Virus record (IMG/VR): IMGVR_UViG_3300029268_000084
Span: 1-32,042 of that record
Source: a virus
Length of the DNA: 32,042 nt
Direction: 5' to 3' (one strand)
Shown piece after piece: positions 23,641-31,904 of the stretch (positions are counted from its first letter, which is position 1; each line of letters starts with the position of its first letter). Both the position numbers and the translations under genes were made by a program. Under the pieces are notes generated by a model that worked only from the letters and a program-made list of their open reading frames with translations, was not told the DNA's origin and searched no databases.

Positions 23641-24359
23641 TACAACTAAATGACGTACAAAAAGAAAAAATAAATTTCAACACTCTTGTTTGTTATCCCT
23701 ATGAAATGTGTGGGATACTTACTGAAGATGACTTTATTTTCTGCCCCAACATACATGAAAACCCTAAAACAAACTTCAAAATATCCCCAAAAGACTTACT
23801 ACCTTATTTAGGAAAAGTCAAGGCAATTGTTCATTCTCATTGTAAAGATTCAAAAACTCAGGAAGTTTTCGACATTAGAACTCCTTCTGTATCTGATTTA
23901 GAAGGGCAAACTCTTTCAGGAGTTTCTTGGCTTATCGTCTCCTGCAACGGTTCTACAGTTTCCTCTCCTTTAGAATTTCCTAGACAACCTTCTAACAACT
24001 ACATTGGACGACCTTTTATATGGTTAATCAATGACTGTTACACTTTGGTACAGGATTTTTACTTTTTTGAGTTAGGAATTTCACTACCAAACCACAAAGC
24101 CAAAACAGATTACAGAGATATACGGACTTTGAACGGTTTATTTGACGATTTTATCGTCGAATACAATTTTAGACCTAGACATGAAGGAGAACCTGTGGTA
24201 ACAGGTAACCTACTTCTTCTAAACCATAAAGGAAGTGTAAGAAATCACTTAGGAATTTATAACAAAGGTAAAGTAATTCACCAAGACATGTTAAGTGTAG
24301 AGGTTGATTTTGAAAGAATGCTTCCTTATATCGCTGAGGTGTTAGTTTATGAAGGTTAG
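23637..24359 (+). CDS. Tail-tip peptidase (gpK-like, JAMM plus NlpC/P60)
   Basis: A 240-aa two-domain protein. The N-terminal JAMM-type fold shows Glu23 (PYEMCG), His66-x-His68 (IVHSHC) and PSVSD with Ser84 and Asp87, a complete metalloprotease signature. The C-terminal NlpC/P60 domain shows Cys134 (NDCYTLVQDFY), His204 (NHLGIY) and His215 (VIHQ). In lambda gpK this domain is thought to help assemble the tip or cut peptidoglycan during entry. Both catalytic sets appear intact. It overlaps L-like by 4 bp and I-like by 11 bp. Confidence 0.9.
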   Translation: MIQLNDVQKEKINFNTLVCYPYEMCGILTEDDFIFCPNIHENPKTNFKISPKDLLPYLGKVKAIVHSHCKDSKTQEVFDIRTPSVSDLEGQTLSGVSWLIVSCNGSTVSSPLEFPRQPSNNYIGRPFIWLINDCYTLVQDFYFFELGISLPNHKAKTDYRDIRTLNGLFDDFIVEYNFRPRHEGEPVVTGNLLLLNHKGSVRNHLGIYNKGKVIHQDMLSVEVDFERMLPYIAEVLVYEG

Positions 24360-24936
24360 AATCTTCTCAGATGTAAATAATTACGAGGATTTTTATTTTA
24401 ACTCTCCTTATCTACAGGAAACCTTAAATTTTATAAAACTTCAGAAAGGATTTGAGTATACAGATAGAATTGTTCAAAATAGATACCTTTATGTGTTGTA
24501 TAAAGAAGGGGAAGAATCTATAATACTTAACGAAGATATTATTTTTTCTAAACTACCTGAAGAGTATTCAGTTTACATTATACCTGAGATTGAAGGGGAA
24601 ATTCCTGTGCCATTTATTTTAATTGCTGCTCTAGCCGCTTCTACAGGATTAACTTTAGCTACTTCAGCTTTAATTCTAGCCATCGTAGGTACAGTTATGA
24701 TAGTTGCAGCTATCACTATGGGTGTTATGGCTTTTCTAGCTCCGACTGCTTCATTCCAAAAAGACCCTTCAAAATCTCAGAACAATAAAAGTAGTTTATT
24801 TAATAATAGCCCTGTTATACGAGAGCAGGGAGGAAGTATTCCTTTAATCTATGGTAACCCTTTCTGTTCAGGAGTTTTAATTTCTTCAGGTTTATCTACT
24901 CATGACATTGAAATAACTCCTGTCCTAACTTTTTAA
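24349..24936 (+). CDS. Tail assembly protein (gpI-like)
   Basis: A 195-aa protein between K- and J-like genes. The N-terminal 75 residues are a ubiquitin-like region (MKVRIFSDVNNYEDFYF). Then comes a long hydrophobic stretch at about 84-130 (PFILIAALAASTGLTLATSA and onward to MAFLAP), and the conserved end NNSPVIREQGGSIPLIYGNP with GVLISSGLSTHDI. In lambda gpI acts in tip assembly and is not kept in the virion. Length 195 against 223 aa in lambda. Confidence 0.88.
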   Translation: MKVRIFSDVNNYEDFYFNSPYLQETLNFIKLQKGFEYTDRIVQNRYLYVLYKEGEESIILNEDIIFSKLPEEYSVYIIPEIEGEIPVPFILIAALAASTGLTLATSALILAIVGTVMIVAAITMGVMAFLAPTASFQKDPSKSQNNKSSLFNNSPVIREQGGSIPLIYGNPFCSGVLISSGLSTHDIEITPVLTF

Positions 24937-24963
24937 CTTTTAACTTTTTGATTCTTTAACTTT

Positions 24964-27900
24964 ATGGCTATACTAGAAGGCGAATACATTCAGGGAGCTA
25001 AAGGAGGTAAACCCTCCGAAGAGCCTAGTGACACACTCCGAAGTAGACAAACTGTCCGTCTTTTGTTTGCTATTTCTGAAGGGGTAATTTCTGCGGAAAC
25101 TCCTGAAATATACCTAAACAAATCATCTATAGAGAATTTTAAACATGATGAATTGACGGTTAAACAAGGTACTGATTGGCAAGGAGTTATTCCAGGTTTT
25201 ATAGCGATTGAAGCTTCTAAAGATGTTCCTACACAATTTTCTGAAATTAGGAAAGCAACTACTGATACCAACCCGCAATCTAAAGACTATAAAGATTACT
25301 CTGTTTCTTTAGAGGCAGATGTAGATGCTGTAAATTTAACCTTTACTTTATCTAGTTTACGGTTAGCAGATGATAAAGGGGATATAAAACCTTATACGGT
25401 AGAGTTTAATATAGCTACTTCTTTTGACTCTATGTTCTCTGCAGTTAAGTCTGAAAATAAAATAACTAAAAAAGGTAAAGTATCTACTGTATACGCTTTT
25501 GATGTTTTGGTTAAGAAACCTCCAACAACTCAGGGACAGGAAAATGCTTTATGGTATGTAGGGGTTAAACGGCTTACAATAGACGATGACACTAAAGTCA
25601 CAGCAAAACAAAGTTCAAAAACATCTATAACCTCGATTATCTCTATCCAATATAAGCAACTTCCTTACCCAAACACAGCACTTTTAGGTTTGGTAATGAA
25701 AGATGCTGACGAGTTTGGCGGGAAGATTCCTGACATCATTTTTAGGGTTAAAGGAATAAAGGTAAGAATCCCAACAGCCTACAATCCTGAGGAGGAGGGA
25801 GAAAGGTATACAGGTCAATGGGATGGTAAACTAAAATATATAACTTTAGAAGGAGGGATAACCCATGACCAGTATGAGTGGACAGCTAATCCTGCTTGGA
25901 TTTTATTTGACGTACTTACTCGTCCTAGCTCTCGAGGAGGGTTAGGAATAGCTGACAAAGATATAGACCTGCCTTCTATATATCTTTTAGGTAAGTATTG
26001 TGACGATTTAGTTGAGTCAGGAAGGATAAATACAAATGGCACTCTTTTAAAAGAACGTCGTTACGAACTGCACAATCAATTTGCAACTAGAGAAAATGTA
26101 CCTACATTTTTAATGTATATCCTTACAATCTGTAATGCTAACATAACCACTAATGAGTTTGGGCAGATTAGTGTTATGTGGGATAGAGAAGGGCAGGAAA
26201 TAACCAAACAAGTTTCTAACGCAAATGTTGTAGATGGGATATTTACTTACAGTTCTAATGACTTTGAAGCTCGTTATACTGTAGCCAACGTAACTTTCAA
26301 TAACCCTGATAACTTTGGGGAAACTATCACCACAACGTATATAGCGGATGGTTCTCATGGAGGAAGTGACTTTGATTTAGTCTCTCGTTACGGGATTCAA
26401 ACAATTGATATTGTTTTAGCAGGGTGTATGAGTGAGGCTCAGGCAATTAGAAAAGCTAGATGGGCTATTTACTCTAATTCAATAACAACAGGATTTGTAG
26501 GGTTTAAGGTTGGTTTTACAGGAATAAACTATAAAATAGGAGAATTGATAAATATTTATGACAATTATAATGCTTCGGACAGTTTAGCAGGGATTGTCAC
26601 AGGATTTTTAGCTAATACACGCTCTTTTAGGTTAGATAAATCAATAACTAGAATACCTACAGGAAGTTGGGTGGCTAGTTATTATACTTCTGAAGGTATT
26701 GTCTCTTCTATAGTAAGTATTGAAGGTGATGTAGTTACTTTACCTCTTAAGTCTACTTTACCTATTCTATCTAGTCTATGTATGTTATCTGATTCTACTT
26801 TATCTCCTAAAGTATATAAGGTAATCAAAATAGACTTAGAAGAGGACGTGTACTTTATCACCTGCTCTGAACATTTTGAAGGTAAGTATAGTTTTATCAA
26901 CAGCGGAATTCTTTTAAAACCACCTTCCGTTGATTTTATCGACCAAACTTACTTTGAAGTACCTGCTCCAACTACTTTAAAGGTAACTACACGCACAGTT
27001 ACAAACAAAATTGTGTCTAGTTATTTGGATTTAGATTGGAAGATACATCCTTTCCCGTCTACTTTACCAAGAAATCAAAGGTTTAAACCGACTTATAAAC
27101 TTATTTACTCCTTAGATGGAGTTGTACAAAACACTATAACTAATATTGAAGTTTCTGAATATTCTATAAAAGACCCTATACCTGGAGTTTATGAATTTAG
27201 GTTATGGGCGATTAACCCTAAATCAGGAAGGCTATCTTCTGAACTGTCTCTCGAATTTGTGTTTAGACCTAGAACAGGTAGATCTGATTTAAAAACTCCA
27301 ACTAACATAAAAGTTCAGGGGAGTACAGCTACAGGAAATCGTTTACCCTTTACAACCAAAAACCTGACTGTAAATTTTGAGCATGGAGGAGGGGAAAAAG
27401 ACACTCTTAAAGATTTTCTTATAGAAATCAGAGAGTTAGATAATAAATTAGTACATTCCTATTATATCCCATCTACTAACACACAATTTCAATATAATCT
27501 AGGAACAAATTTGTTCGATAAATACCCTACCTCAGCAGACACAGTAAGTAATGTAGGGGAAGTATATGAAGTAACATACCCATTTGCTGATGATGGGTTA
27601 TATAACAGCTATACAATAGGTAGTGTAATCTCTGCAGATGACTTAAAGGATATGGGTAGTCTATCTATTGTAGGTAGCTTTCCTACTTTATCTGATGTAT
27701 GTGGGTTTGGTATAGATATTCAACCTGATTCTGCTTCTTCTACCTTCGTTATTCTATGTAAAGACTTTAAAATCAACTGTTATATACAAGGTACTTTAGT
27801 CTACAGCTTCCCAACACTAAGTACACATACTCCTTCTGACTCATACGAAATAGAGTTTGGGTTCGAGGATAACTATTTTGTTGTGTTCAAAAAGAGTGGA

Positions 27901-29862
27901 AAGTACAGTTATAGAAAAGGTTTTACAGCGGCAAATACAGATTTTGCTGCTAAAATCCAACCTAAAATAATCTTTAAATCCCAAAACTCAGTTATCTCTG
28001 ATTTAGAGTTATTTACTTTAGAAGACTCCCTCTATCCTTCGGACTACTACAAAACTAAAAACCCTAGCATCCTTGCTAAAACAATTAGTTTTACCTTCCC
28101 CTACGAAGACAATTTAGCTTTTTTCAAAACCCCTGCTAGAAGTTTTAGGCTGAGGTTCTACGCTAGAGATTTTTTCAATGATTTGTCGAAAGGGGTTGGG
28201 GTTAGGTTTGATAACTATGCCCCTCCCACAGACTGTTGCTCATTTACTGTAAAAGCTTTGGCTGAAGCTGTGTTGATTACAATAACTCCGACAGCCTCTA
28301 CCGATGAAGATATTTTAGGTTATTGTGTTTGGCAGGAAAACCCTTCATTGACTAAAGCTGCAGTAGCTGAAAAAACCCCAATTTATAAAGGCGAATCTAC
28401 TTCGGTTACTTTAGCTGCTTTACCTGATGTAGACTACGAGTATTGGGTAGCTGCTTATGATTCTTACGGTAAATCCGACCTAAATTTGTTAGATAAAATA
28501 CCACTTACTGTCAGGGTAGCTACTAATTTGCAGGATGCTTTGGTTATTGTAGAAGGATTAGAGTTTTCTACTTTAGCTCATGGATATACATGGACTGAAG
28601 GAGTTGTTTTAAACAATAACAATGGGCGAAAATATGTTGTAGAGGAGGGAAGCACTGCCACTCAGGGTATGTTATCTTACTTTGTATTGGATTTTGATGA
28701 AACTTTAGAATCACATTTTGAAGACTCTTCAGTACAAAAACAGAGTATTACAAAATTAAGTATTACGACGGTAAATATACACACTCTAGTTACTGCCCCT
28801 CCTTTGAACGTCACTAGAGTTACTGTAGCCTCATGGTATATAACACCTTTGGGGGGTTACGGACTGACAACATGGTTAAAAGAATCTGCTAACAAAATAG
28901 AAGCACGGACTAAGGCTAGGATAGATACTGCTTTGGATTTGGTTGAGCATGATTTTAGAGTAACTGCATTAACTCCAAAAATAGTTTTGAAAGATAAAAA
29001 TGATTTATCAGAGGATGGGACAAAGTCTACAACCTATTCTTTGACCGCTGATAAACATATTTTTACTATTACAGCCGATTTATGCAACTCTTCAGATAAT
29101 GAAGTTATCTCTCAGAGAGGGTTTTCAGCTCCTTTAAGAATTAATTTTGATGATAAATCCTTATCTATTTATGGTAACAGGATTGTTGATGAAGGTAGAC
29201 TAGCTAATGTAATCTCTTCTATACCTACCCTAGATAGTCTACTCACTAACTCCTATGACATAGGTTGTGTAGTTAAAAGTATGTTAGATGGAGTACCCGT
29301 GATAGGAACTCAACGTATGTCCTCTAGCGGAATTATAACAGATGCATATGGAAATGAAGCAACTGATGGGTTTACTTTAGCCGTTAGAAATCAGTTTGGT
29401 AGCTGTGCTTTTCATGACCTGATAGCTCACGGAGGTTTAAAGGTAATAGGAAATATAAATAATAACGGGAGCATAAACACTTATGGAAAAGTTGTATCTC
29501 AAATTGGTATGGTCGCTCCTTTTTTCAATACACCATCGGATGAAAACCTAAAGACTATTCATTCAAAGGTCTCTAACGCTTTAAGTGGGTTATGTAAACT
29601 CACTCCTATAAAATATACCTACAACAATAAATATTTATCTTTACAGACTCAAAAACTTTCTATCGGACTTATTGCTCAGGAAGTTGAGGTAGACTTTCCT
29701 GAAGTTGTTACTTCTTCTACTCTTTTTGATGGAGATGATACAGAATATAAAAGCCTAGACTATTCTAAACTTATACCTGTACTTATTCAAGCTATAAAAG
29801 AGCTTAATGAGAAAGTAGACCTTCTAACATCTAAACTATTCCTTTATGAGACACAAATCTGA
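24964..29862 (+). CDS. Central tail fibre, host specificity protein (gpJ-like) with S74 chaperone domain
   Basis: A 1632-aa protein (lambda gpJ 1132). The start KGGKPSEEPSDTLRSRQTVR and LLFAISEGVI match gpJ. Family text continues to about residue 640 (QYEWTANPAWILFDVLT, GLGIADKDIDL, NQFATRENVPTFLMYILTICNA). Fibronectin-like text follows at about 665-780. A beta-rich insertion near 860-1040 (YTIGSVISADD, GFGIDIQPDSASSTF) may be a lectin-like fold. The C-terminal 108 residues begin PSDENLK, with Ser1525 as likely cleavage residue, and include GLIAQEVEVDFPEVV and a final coiled coil: the intramolecular chaperone that trimerises fibres and then cuts itself off. There is no ribosome site upstream, only AACTTT repeats. 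Confidence 0.92.
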   Translation: MAILEGEYIQGAKGGKPSEEPSDTLRSRQTVRLLFAISEGVISAETPEIYLNKSSIENFKHDELTVKQGTDWQGVIPGFIAIEASKDVPTQFSEIRKATTDTNPQSKDYKDYSVSLEADVDAVNLTFTLSSLRLADDKGDIKPYTVEFNIATSFDSMFSAVKSENKITKKGKVSTVYAFDVLVKKPPTTQGQENALWYVGVKRLTIDDDTKVTAKQSSKTSITSIISIQYKQLPYPNTALLGLVMKDADEFGGKIPDIIFRVKGIKVRIPTAYNPEEEGERYTGQWDGKLKYITLEGGITHDQYEWTANPAWILFDVLTRPSSRGGLGIADKDIDLPSIYLLGKYCDDLVESGRINTNGTLLKERRYELHNQFATRENVPTFLMYILTICNANITTNEFGQISVMWDREGQEITKQVSNANVVDGIFTYSSNDFEARYTVANVTFNNPDNFGETITTTYIADGSHGGSDFDLVSRYGIQTIDIVLAGCMSEAQAIRKARWAIYSNSITTGFVGFKVGFTGINYKIGELINIYDNYNASDSLAGIVTGFLANTRSFRLDKSITRIPTGSWVASYYTSEGIVSSIVSIEGDVVTLPLKSTLPILSSLCMLSDSTLSPKVYKVIKIDLEEDVYFITCSEHFEGKYSFINSGILLKPPSVDFIDQTYFEVPAPTTLKVTTRTVTNKIVSSYLDLDWKIHPFPSTLPRNQRFKPTYKLIYSLDGVVQNTITNIEVSEYSIKDPIPGVYEFRLWAINPKSGRLSSELSLEFVFRPRTGRSDLKTPTNIKVQGSTATGNRLPFTTKNLTVNFEHGGGEKDTLKDFLIEIRELDNKLVHSYYIPSTNTQFQYNLGTNLFDKYPTSADTVSNVGEVYEVTYPFADDGLYNSYTIGSVISADDLKDMGSLSIVGSFPTLSDVCGFGIDIQPDSASSTFVILCKDFKINCYIQGTLVYSFPTLSTHTPSDSYEIEFGFEDNYFVVFKKSGKYSYRKGFTAANTDFAAKIQPKIIFKSQNSVISDLELFTLEDSLYPSDYYKTKNPSILAKTISFTFPYEDNLAFFKTPARSFRLRFYARDFFNDLSKGVGVRFDNYAPPTDCCSFTVKALAEAVLITITPTASTDEDILGYCVWQENPSLTKAAVAEKTPIYKGESTSVTLAALPDVDYEYWVAAYDSYGKSDLNLLDKIPLTVRVATNLQDALVIVEGLEFSTLAHGYTWTEGVVLNNNNGRKYVVEEGSTATQGMLSYFVLDFDETLESHFEDSSVQKQSITKLSITTVNIHTLVTAPPLNVTRVTVASWYITPLGGYGLTTWLKESANKIEARTKARIDTALDLVEHDFRVTALTPKIVLKDKNDLSEDGTKSTTYSLTADKHIFTITADLCNSSDNEVISQRGFSAPLRINFDDKSLSIYGNRIVDEGRLANVISSIPTLDSLLTNSYDIGCVVKSMLDGVPVIGTQRMSSSGIITDAYGNEATDGFTLAVRNQFGSCAFHDLIAHGGLKVIGNINNNGSINTYGKVVSQIGMVAPFFNTPSDENLKTIHSKVSNALSGLCKLTPIKYTYNNKYLSLQTQKLSIGLIAQEVEVDFPEVVTSSTLFDGDDTEYKSLDYSKLIPVLIQAIKELNEKVDLLTSKLFLYETQI

Positions 29863-30562
29863 AAGACGTGGAGCTAAACCAGAAAGAAATAGAGCTAAAA
29901 GAAATGAAAAGGTAAATAATTCAGAAGAAAGTTATCAAAACCAATCAAAACCTTTAACTCCTTTAACAAAAAACCAGAAAAAATATCTAAATTCCTTTAC
30001 CAATAACATAATTACGTTTGGTATTGGAGAGGCTGGAACAGGAAAAAGTTATTGTGCTGCGGGTTATGCAGCTAACCAACTGAAAGAAGGTAAGATAGAT
30101 TCTATAATAATCACTCGTCCTGCTGTAGAAGCAGGGGAAAGTTTTGGTTTTCTTCCAGGTGAGTTGTCTGAAAAGTATCTACCTTACTTAGAACCATTTA
30201 AAAGTATACTTAATGAACGATTGGGGGTAAGTTATGTAGAATACCTTATTAAAGTAGGTAAGATACTTCCTTCTCCTTTATCCTTTATGAGAGGTAAGAC
30301 ATTTAATGATTGTGTAGTTATTTTAGACGAAGCTCAGAATACCTCACCTACTCAGATGAAGATGTTTCTAACTAGAATAGGTAAAAATTGTACGGTTATC
30401 ATAGACGGAGACCCTATTCAAAAAGATATTAGAGGTATTTCAGGGTTAGAAGATGCTGTGGATAGGTTACAAAACCTAGATTCAGTAGGAATTGTACGGT
30501 TTACTATTAATGATATTGTAAGGTCAGGAATAATTAAAGATATTTTACTTGCTTATAGATAA
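29846..30562 (+). CDS. phoH: PhoH-like ATPase
   Basis: A 238-aa P-loop ATPase. Walker A GEAGTGKS lies at 61-68, TRPAVEAGESFGFLPGEL at 90-107 is the signature of PhoH proteins, Walker B VVILDEAQNTSP is at 157-168, and IDGDPIQKDI at 186-195 follows. The N-terminal 30 residues are basic and disordered-looking. PhoH is widespread in phages, especially aquatic ones, and its role is unsettled (RNA or phosphate-stress links). Its ATG lies within the last codons of the J-like gene, 17 bp overlap, so it is expressed as a late gene here. Confidence 0.9.
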   Translation: MRHKSERRGAKPERNRAKRNEKVNNSEESYQNQSKPLTPLTKNQKKYLNSFTNNIITFGIGEAGTGKSYCAAGYAANQLKEGKIDSIIITRPAVEAGESFGFLPGELSEKYLPYLEPFKSILNERLGVSYVEYLIKVGKILPSPLSFMRGKTFNDCVVILDEAQNTSPTQMKMFLTRIGKNCTVIIDGDPIQKDIRGISGLEDAVDRLQNLDSVGIVRFTINDIVRSGIIKDILLAYR

Positions 30563-30600
30563 ATTACTTGTTTTAAGAATGGTTTTAAGGTAGAGTAGCT

Positions 30601-30825
30601 ATGTGTAGAGTAGAAGCTACAGAAGAAGAGATAGACACAATCTTCAATGAAATCAAAGGGTTAATGACCCAAACTTACTCTACACAAGCTCAGCAAGATG
30701 AAGCTCTTAGACAAGGTAAGTTACTTATAACAGCTTCAATAGGTAAGTTAGTTTCTAAAGCGTTTACCATTGGAAAGAACATCGGAGAAGCTAGAGCCGA
30801 TGAAAAAGACCTAACAATGTATTGA
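30601..30825 (+). CDS. Hypothetical 74-aa protein
   Basis: Reads MCRVEATEEEIDTIFNEIKG, then a helix-rich body with ASIGKLVSKAFTIGKNIGEA. Not recognised. No strong membrane span. It lies 38 bp after phoH, with AAGG in the leader, and its TGA is followed closely by the small membrane protein gene, whose ribosome site AAGGA starts 4 bases after this stop. By position it might belong to a lysis or late accessory set. Confidence 0.6.
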   Translation: MCRVEATEEEIDTIFNEIKGLMTQTYSTQAQQDEALRQGKLLITASIGKLVSKAFTIGKNIGEARADEKDLTMY

Positions 30826-30842
30826 ATGAAGGATGGTTATTT

Positions 30843-31010
30843 ATGAATTTGAAAGAAAGAAGTACCTATCGTGGTTTGGTTTGGTGCATTGCATCGGGGG
30901 TTAGTTTGTATTTTTTACTCTCTCATGATAGTGAAAGTGCTACGATTGCTTTAAGTTTGGCTGCTACCATAAGCGGGGGGTTGGGTTTGGGGGATGATAA
31001 GGTGGGTTAA
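30843..31010 (+). CDS. Small holin-like membrane protein
   Basis: A 55-aa protein starting MNLKERSTYRGLVWCIASGV. I choose the ATG at 30843 because AAGGA at 30829-30833 lies 9 nt upstream; a TTG at 30822 would give 62 aa but has no site. Two hydrophobic spans are visible at about 11-25 (GLVWCIASGVSLYFL) and 33-48 (ATIALSLAATISGGLG), with a charged end DDKVG. The layout ERSTYRGL, two short spans, glycine-rich turn, charged tail, resembles small phage holins. No endolysin is in the window, so the role stays unproven. The last codons are G-rich (SGGLGLGDD). Confidence 0.6.
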   Translation: MNLKERSTYRGLVWCIASGVSLYFLLSHDSESATIALSLAATISGGLGLGDDKVG

Positions 31011-31095
31011 CCCTTTGTTTTTTGTCCTTTTTCCCTTTGTCCTTTGTCCTTTTTGTTTTTTGCCCTTCTTCCCCGCTCGCCCCTCGCGGGGGAAG
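31004..31095. terminator. Convergent intergenic region with GC-rich hairpin
   Basis: The region between the holin-like gene and the methyltransferase. GGGTTAACCC at 31004-31013 is a perfect palindrome over the stop codon, followed by T-rich DNA with repeated CCTTTGT-type units to about 31063. Then CTTCCCCGC at 31068-31076 pairs with GCGGGGGAAG at 31086-31095 with one bulged G, a 9-bp stem with a 9-nt loop. Position between converging genes suggests two-way termination, but neither strand has a U-run directly after the stem, so the mechanism is uncertain. Confidence 0.45.
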
Positions 31096-31100
31096 GTCTT

Positions 31101-31844
31101 CTATCCAATCATGTAAAGTTTTTCTAAACCTTGTACAGCTCCTGTGTTTTTACCTAAACTACTAGCTATCTCCTTCTCCCAAATACAAACAAATTCAGAC
31201 GGCATGAAGTATTCTGACACAAATATTCTATGTTTTGTTCGGTTATCGATACACCATTGGTAGAATTGTTCGTAGTTGAATAAATTTTTACTGTTTGTGG
31301 TATACTTAGTGGTGGATTTGTAAGGAATATCGCAATAGACTATTGACTTTTCAGGAATAACCAAATCTAAATAACTTCCTATCCGCAAATCAACTGTCTG
31401 AAGAGCTTTACTTTGTTTCTTCGCCGCTCCGTACGCTTCAGCTATGTCGTCTCTACCTTTTCTACTTTTTCTATCCCTACACCACCCTCCGTACCATTGA
31501 CCTCCATACGATAAAGCATAGCCTGTGTAGCAATTTAACCCTGTTAATTCCCCATTTTTAACCTGTTTTTTCTGTTCGTGGTAGGTTTCTTCGGTAAATT
31601 CCTGATTATTCTTTGGAAAATCTACCTCATTTTCTATGTTCTTTATGTAGGTTAGAGCTAAAATACATTCTTTGCTTAAATCACTTCCCATCCTACTTAT
31701 GTTACCCCATTCTACTTTATCTATCATACCCCCACCACCAACAAAAGGCTCAACCCACCAATCAAACTCCGCCACGTTTACATTCTTCTCTATTTGTTGA
31801 AGAATATGTTTCGCAATTCTACTTTTCCCACCCATGTATTTCAT
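31101..31844 (-). CDS. DNA adenine methyltransferase (D12 class)
   Basis: A 247-aa N6-adenine methyltransferase of the Dam/D12 type. KYMGGKSR at the start and VEPFVGGGG, about residues 31-39, form the AdoMet-binding motif I. CDIPYKSTTKY, about 171-181, is the catalytic motif IV, DIPY in place of the usual DPPY. Between them TGYALSYGGQWYGGW is the usual phage-type middle region. I start at the ATG at 31844, preceded by AGGGG; a GTG one codon earlier is also possible. It probably methylates phage DNA, which may protect from host restriction. No partner nuclease gene is visible. It runs against the late operon and likely belongs to an early or accessory unit. Confidence 0.85.
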   Translation of the reverse strand: MKYMGGKSRIAKHILQQIEKNVNVAEFDWWVEPFVGGGGMIDKVEWGNISRMGSDLSKECILALTYIKNIENEVDFPKNNQEFTEETYHEQKKQVKNGELTGLNCYTGYALSYGGQWYGGWCRDRKSRKGRDDIAEAYGAAKKQSKALQTVDLRIGSYLDLVIPEKSIVYCDIPYKSTTKYTTNSKNLFNYEQFYQWCIDNRTKHRIFVSEYFMPSEFVCIWEKEIASSLGKNTGAVQGLEKLYMIG

Positions 31845-31904
31845 CACCCACCCCTAGCTCATAAAGTTTCATCATTTACTCCAATTATGTCGTACCCCAA
31901 ATCA

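Noticed and set aside
30975-31006. Second G-quadruplex motif at the end of the holin-like gene
   Set aside because: G-runs are present, but the last loop is 10 nt, outside the usual limit, and the sequence is constrained by coding for Gly-rich residues.
31613-31864. Plus-strand 83-aa frame over the methyltransferase
   Set aside because: Antisense to the conserved N-terminal motifs of the methyltransferase, with no ribosome site.
31820-31880. 18-aa minus-strand frame (MMKLYELGVGDEIHGWEK) overlapping the methyltransferase start
   Set aside because: Very short, poor context, and it ends inside the methyltransferase coding sequence with no sign of selection.
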